NCBI GenBank assembly: GCA_025917655.1
Contig: CP084618.1
Span: 682,001-746,000, forward strand
Reading direction: 5' to 3'
DNA: 64,000 bases
From: Chlorella sorokiniana
Lineage: Eukaryota > Chlorophyta > Trebouxiophyceae > Chlorellales > Chlorellaceae
Within the stretch, counting starts at the first letter, position 1. Each line of letters begins with the position of its first letter. Shown here piece by piece: positions 61,605-64,000 of this stretch. A program made the position numbers and the translations under genes. Below the pieces are notes generated by a model. That model did no database searches, had not been told where the DNA came from, and saw nothing but the letters and a program-made list of their open reading frames with translations.

Positions 61605-61963
61605 GATCGGGTCGAAGGCGGGTTACCCGACCCCCATCAACCGCTCCCCGCCTGATGGCAGCGAGGCTGCCCCGAAAGCGAAAACCGCGTCGATACCACA
61701 GAGAAACGTGCAAAACAACAAGAATCTTGCTGATCACCGTCTGAACGAGAGCCATGCGGGCCACCCCATCGTGCAGGTGGAGCAAAGCAGCGTCCGCCAA
61801 CGCTGCCGCCTGCCCTGTGAACGTGCGGGCCATGCACTGCCGTCCGGCAGTCCAGTTTACAAGGTATCAATTATTCCTTTGCAAGTCTGTATCAAGTTCT
61901 AGCAATCTTGTTTATGTGTCATGGTGCATTATTCAGCCGAGCGCTTCAACTGGGTGCAGACGC
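61605..61963. other. Intergenic stretch, promoter of the THP3/LENG8-like gene
   Basis: 359 bp between the THP3/LENG8-like start and the stop of the upstream O-fucosyltransferase-like gene on the same strand. It holds a minus-strand TGTAA at 61857-61861 for the latter and the promoter of the former. Confidence 0.45.
61857..61861 (-). terminator. TGTAA polyadenylation signal of the right-end O-fucosyltransferase-like gene
   Basis: TGTAA on the minus strand about 103 bp after the stop at 61964. Confidence 0.45.
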
Positions 61964-63734
61964 TCAGCGCGGGCTCACGGTTCCAGCCTCGATGAACAGA
62001 TTGTCTGTTCCGATGACATGCGCATCCACCAGCGCAGAAGTGTCCCGCGGCAATCCCTGTAGGGGCGCAGGGAGCGGGGAGCAAACAGTGAGTGTGTGTG
62101 TGTGTGGTGGTGGTGTGTGTGTGGGGGGGCGCGCATGCGCAGCGACTGCACCCGCACAGCCCCTGTGGCTTGCCGTGCAGCAGCGCGGCCGGCCTGCGGG
62201 TCAGAACCAACGGTCGCTGCTGCACAGAGCCGACGCGTGCCCCCTGCTGCACTGCCCGTCTGCCTTTTGCCCTCCCAGGTGAAGGTGGAGAGTCGGGGCG
62301 GGGTGGAAAGCGGGGCGGCGCACCAGCAGGGCGCGGTACTCGCGCAGGTAGAAGGAGAAGGTGGAGGAGCCGAAGCCGGCAAAGCGCTGCGAGCGGGCCA
62401 GCACCAGGAAGTCCAGCAGCGCCTTCTGCTCGCTGTTCAGCGCTGCGGAGGAGAAAGAGGGGGGCTGGTTCAGAGGGGTGGGGGCGGGGGAGCCGAGGGC
62501 GGGCCAGGCAGCGCTCAAACAAAGAGAGGTATCTGCAAGCAACCCGCCCCTGGCCTGCAGCAAGCCGCCGCGGCAGCCAGGGCCGCGGGGCTCAGCGAGC
62601 GACGGCGCCTTGGCGCCACGCTGTACCGCTCACCCTCCAGCTCCTTCTGCGGGATGTACTGCTCCTTGTGGTGCACCCGGCTGCACACCCCGTGTGCATC
62701 AGGTAGTTCTTGGTGCGCTCCATCTCCACTGCAGGGGGCAAGAAGAGGAGCAGTTACAAAATCAGGCATCGCCAGCAGGGGGTAGTGACCCGGCATGCTG
62801 AACAATAGGCAGGGTCACTACATCAAGGCGCTCCGGCAACCTTGCGCTGCTTATCTGGCCGTCCAACTGCAGGCGCCGGCCTCATGTGCCCCCGGCTGCC
62901 AACCCGCATGAGTCACCCGCGCTGCATCCTCACAGATCACCCACCCTCCGACGCACACCCAACGCGCACCCACATCCCCACCCACGCTGCCCACCTCTCA
63001 CCCACCCACACACCACACCACAACACCCACCCACCCACACCCACCGGATGCGCCGTATGTGAGCATGCCGGAGGCGACGTAGACACGCGTGGAGGCGTTG
63101 AAGCCCACCGACCGCATGGTGGAGATGTAGCCCTGCCACACCACCTGCGAGTGAAAAGAATCGAACCGGGGGAGAGGGCGGCAGCATGATTGCAGAGGAC
63201 TGGGCCCACAACCCGTAGGCATTGGCGGGGAGCGGGGAGTCCAGCCAGGTGGGGGCTGATGTGGCCTCGACCAACCACTTCGGGCCGGGACCTCCCACCA
63301 CCAGCCCGGGCCCCCACTCGGCTCCTAACGACATGTGGCGCATGGGGAACACCGGGCACTGCGCGTGTAAGCTGCGGCGCCTGCCCCGCCCCGCGCCTCA
63401 CCTGCTGGCCGCCCATGATGGTGGCCCAGTCGCGCGCGTCCTTCTCGATGCGCAGGTGCAGGCCGTTGAAGGGGCGGCGCCGCCCTCCGTCAGCTCACTA
63501 AGTATGCGGTCGGCCAGGGCGTGCAGCTCGGGGGCGAAGCGCAGGCTGCGGGCGACCTCCGTCACAACGGGGAGGTTGCTGCAGGGATGGATGAGGACCA
63601 CGAGGGAAGGGGGAGGGAGGGGCGATCGACTTGTGAGGAGGTTGGATGGGGCGCATGGGCCGCAGCTGTGGCGCCGGAGTGGCGTCCCCTAGGTGTACAA
63701 CTGCAAGCACATCGTCTGCATTTGCCTGGCAGCG

Positions 63735-63767
<33 letters not shown>

Positions 63768-64000
63768 CCCCAGGCCCACGCACCTCAGCGCGCGCAGCGA
63801 GAAGAAGCTGCAGGGCATGTCGAGCACTATGTACTGCAGGTCGGCGGCGGGGTCGTCCCGCAGCACCGCCGTCGCCTGGCCCACCACCGCCGCCCGCGCG
63901 CTCCATCAGCTCCGCCAGCGGCAGGTTCCTGAGGTACACGCCCTCCAGCCTGCGGTACGAGCGGAAGAGAGGGAGCGGCACAGTCGGCAGCGCGGGACGG
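61964..64000 (-). CDS. O-fucosyltransferase-like protein, 5' end beyond the window
   Basis: Partial; the N-terminus and anchor lie to the right. Visible exons in order: LEGVYLRNLPLAELMERA, AVVGQATAVLRDDPAADLQY with IVLDMPCSFFSLRALR, NLPVVTEVARSLRFAPELHA, FNGLHLRIEKDARDWATIMG (the HLR-x-E motif of PF10250), GYISTMRSVGFNASTRVYVA with SGMLTYGASG, MERTKNYLMHTG, CSRVHHKEQYIPQKELEG, SEQKALLDFLVLARSQRFAG with SSTFSFYLREYRALL, and GLPRDTSALVDAHVIGTDNL ending at 61964. Paralog of the gene at 1234-2986 with which it shares HLR.E, (S)VGF...T.VYVASG, EQK.L.D.LV and RE.RA..GLPR. Frames slip by one base at the C-run 62688-62691, near 63480 and near 63892. Several short introns carry GT- or CCCA-rich repeats (62091-62126; 62938-63042). 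Confidence 0.78.
62091..62126. repeat. GT-rich simple repeat
   Basis: Run of GT dinucleotides with GGT units and a G-run, in an intron of the right-end O-fucosyltransferase-like gene. Confidence 0.7.
63737..63768. repeat. Tandem CCAGCCGG-type repeat
   Basis: Alternating ccagccggccag units, about three copies, in an intron of the right-end gene. Confidence 0.65.

Noticed and set aside
63155-63175. A second T-arm-like string (minus strand, ggttcgatt)
   Set aside because: It is an intron sequence next to an acceptor in the right-end gene, without the other tRNA arms.

Overview
The window is nuclear DNA of a green alga, most likely a core chlorophyte of trebouxiophyte/Chlorella type. The evidence is dense GT-AG introns with tgcag-type acceptors, TGTAA polyadenylation signals after several genes, a nuclear gene for plastid ribosomal protein bL3, an algal cGMP-dependent-type kinase, and very GC-rich exons over most of the span. 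The species cannot be named from the sequence. About 20 protein genes are supported; no rRNA, tRNA, CRISPR array or intact mobile element was seen.

The window has two compositional parts. From 1 to about 18.6 kb the DNA is clearly less GC-rich and nearly every gene is a secretory-pathway glycosyltransferase or membrane protein. These are a coiled-coil membrane protein (398-1073, -), an O-fucosyltransferase-like protein (1234-2986, +), two paralogous type II GT-A-like enzymes in convergent orientation (5291-6379, + and 6632-7822, -), a giant protein with two LamG-like domains and two GT4 glycosyltransferase domains (8029-14757, +), and a CAP10/GT90 glycosyltransferase (16056-18044, +). This looks like a Golgi/cell-surface glycan gene island. 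Right of about 18.7 kb the DNA is very GC-rich and mostly housekeeping.

The right part runs: CK2 alpha (-), a PNUTS-like PP1 regulator with a CXXC finger (+), plastid bL3 (+), an A-type-like cyclin (+), an uncharacterised multi-pass membrane protein (-), a putatively myristoylated cGMP-dependent protein kinase (+), SRP14 (+), UTP13/TBL3 (+), a coiled-coil protein (+), U1-70K (-), PUM3/Puf6 (+), a membrane protein with an inverted partial duplicate (52.1-53.5 kb), an unrecognised protein (+), a LENG8/THP3 SAC3-domain protein (-), and a second O-fucosyltransferase-like gene cut by the right edge (-). By function, UTP13 and PUM3 serve ribosome biogenesis; U1-70K, THP3/LENG8 and PNUTS serve nuclear RNA processing and transcription termination; CK2, PKG and cyclin are signalling and cell-cycle genes.

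A practical warning for readers: almost every gene that can be checked against a conserved family has one or more places where the frame slips by one base, always as a missing base at a short mononucleotide run. This looks like systematic sequence undercalling and not pseudogenisation. CDS coordinates below are genomic spans from start to stop codon, introns included.
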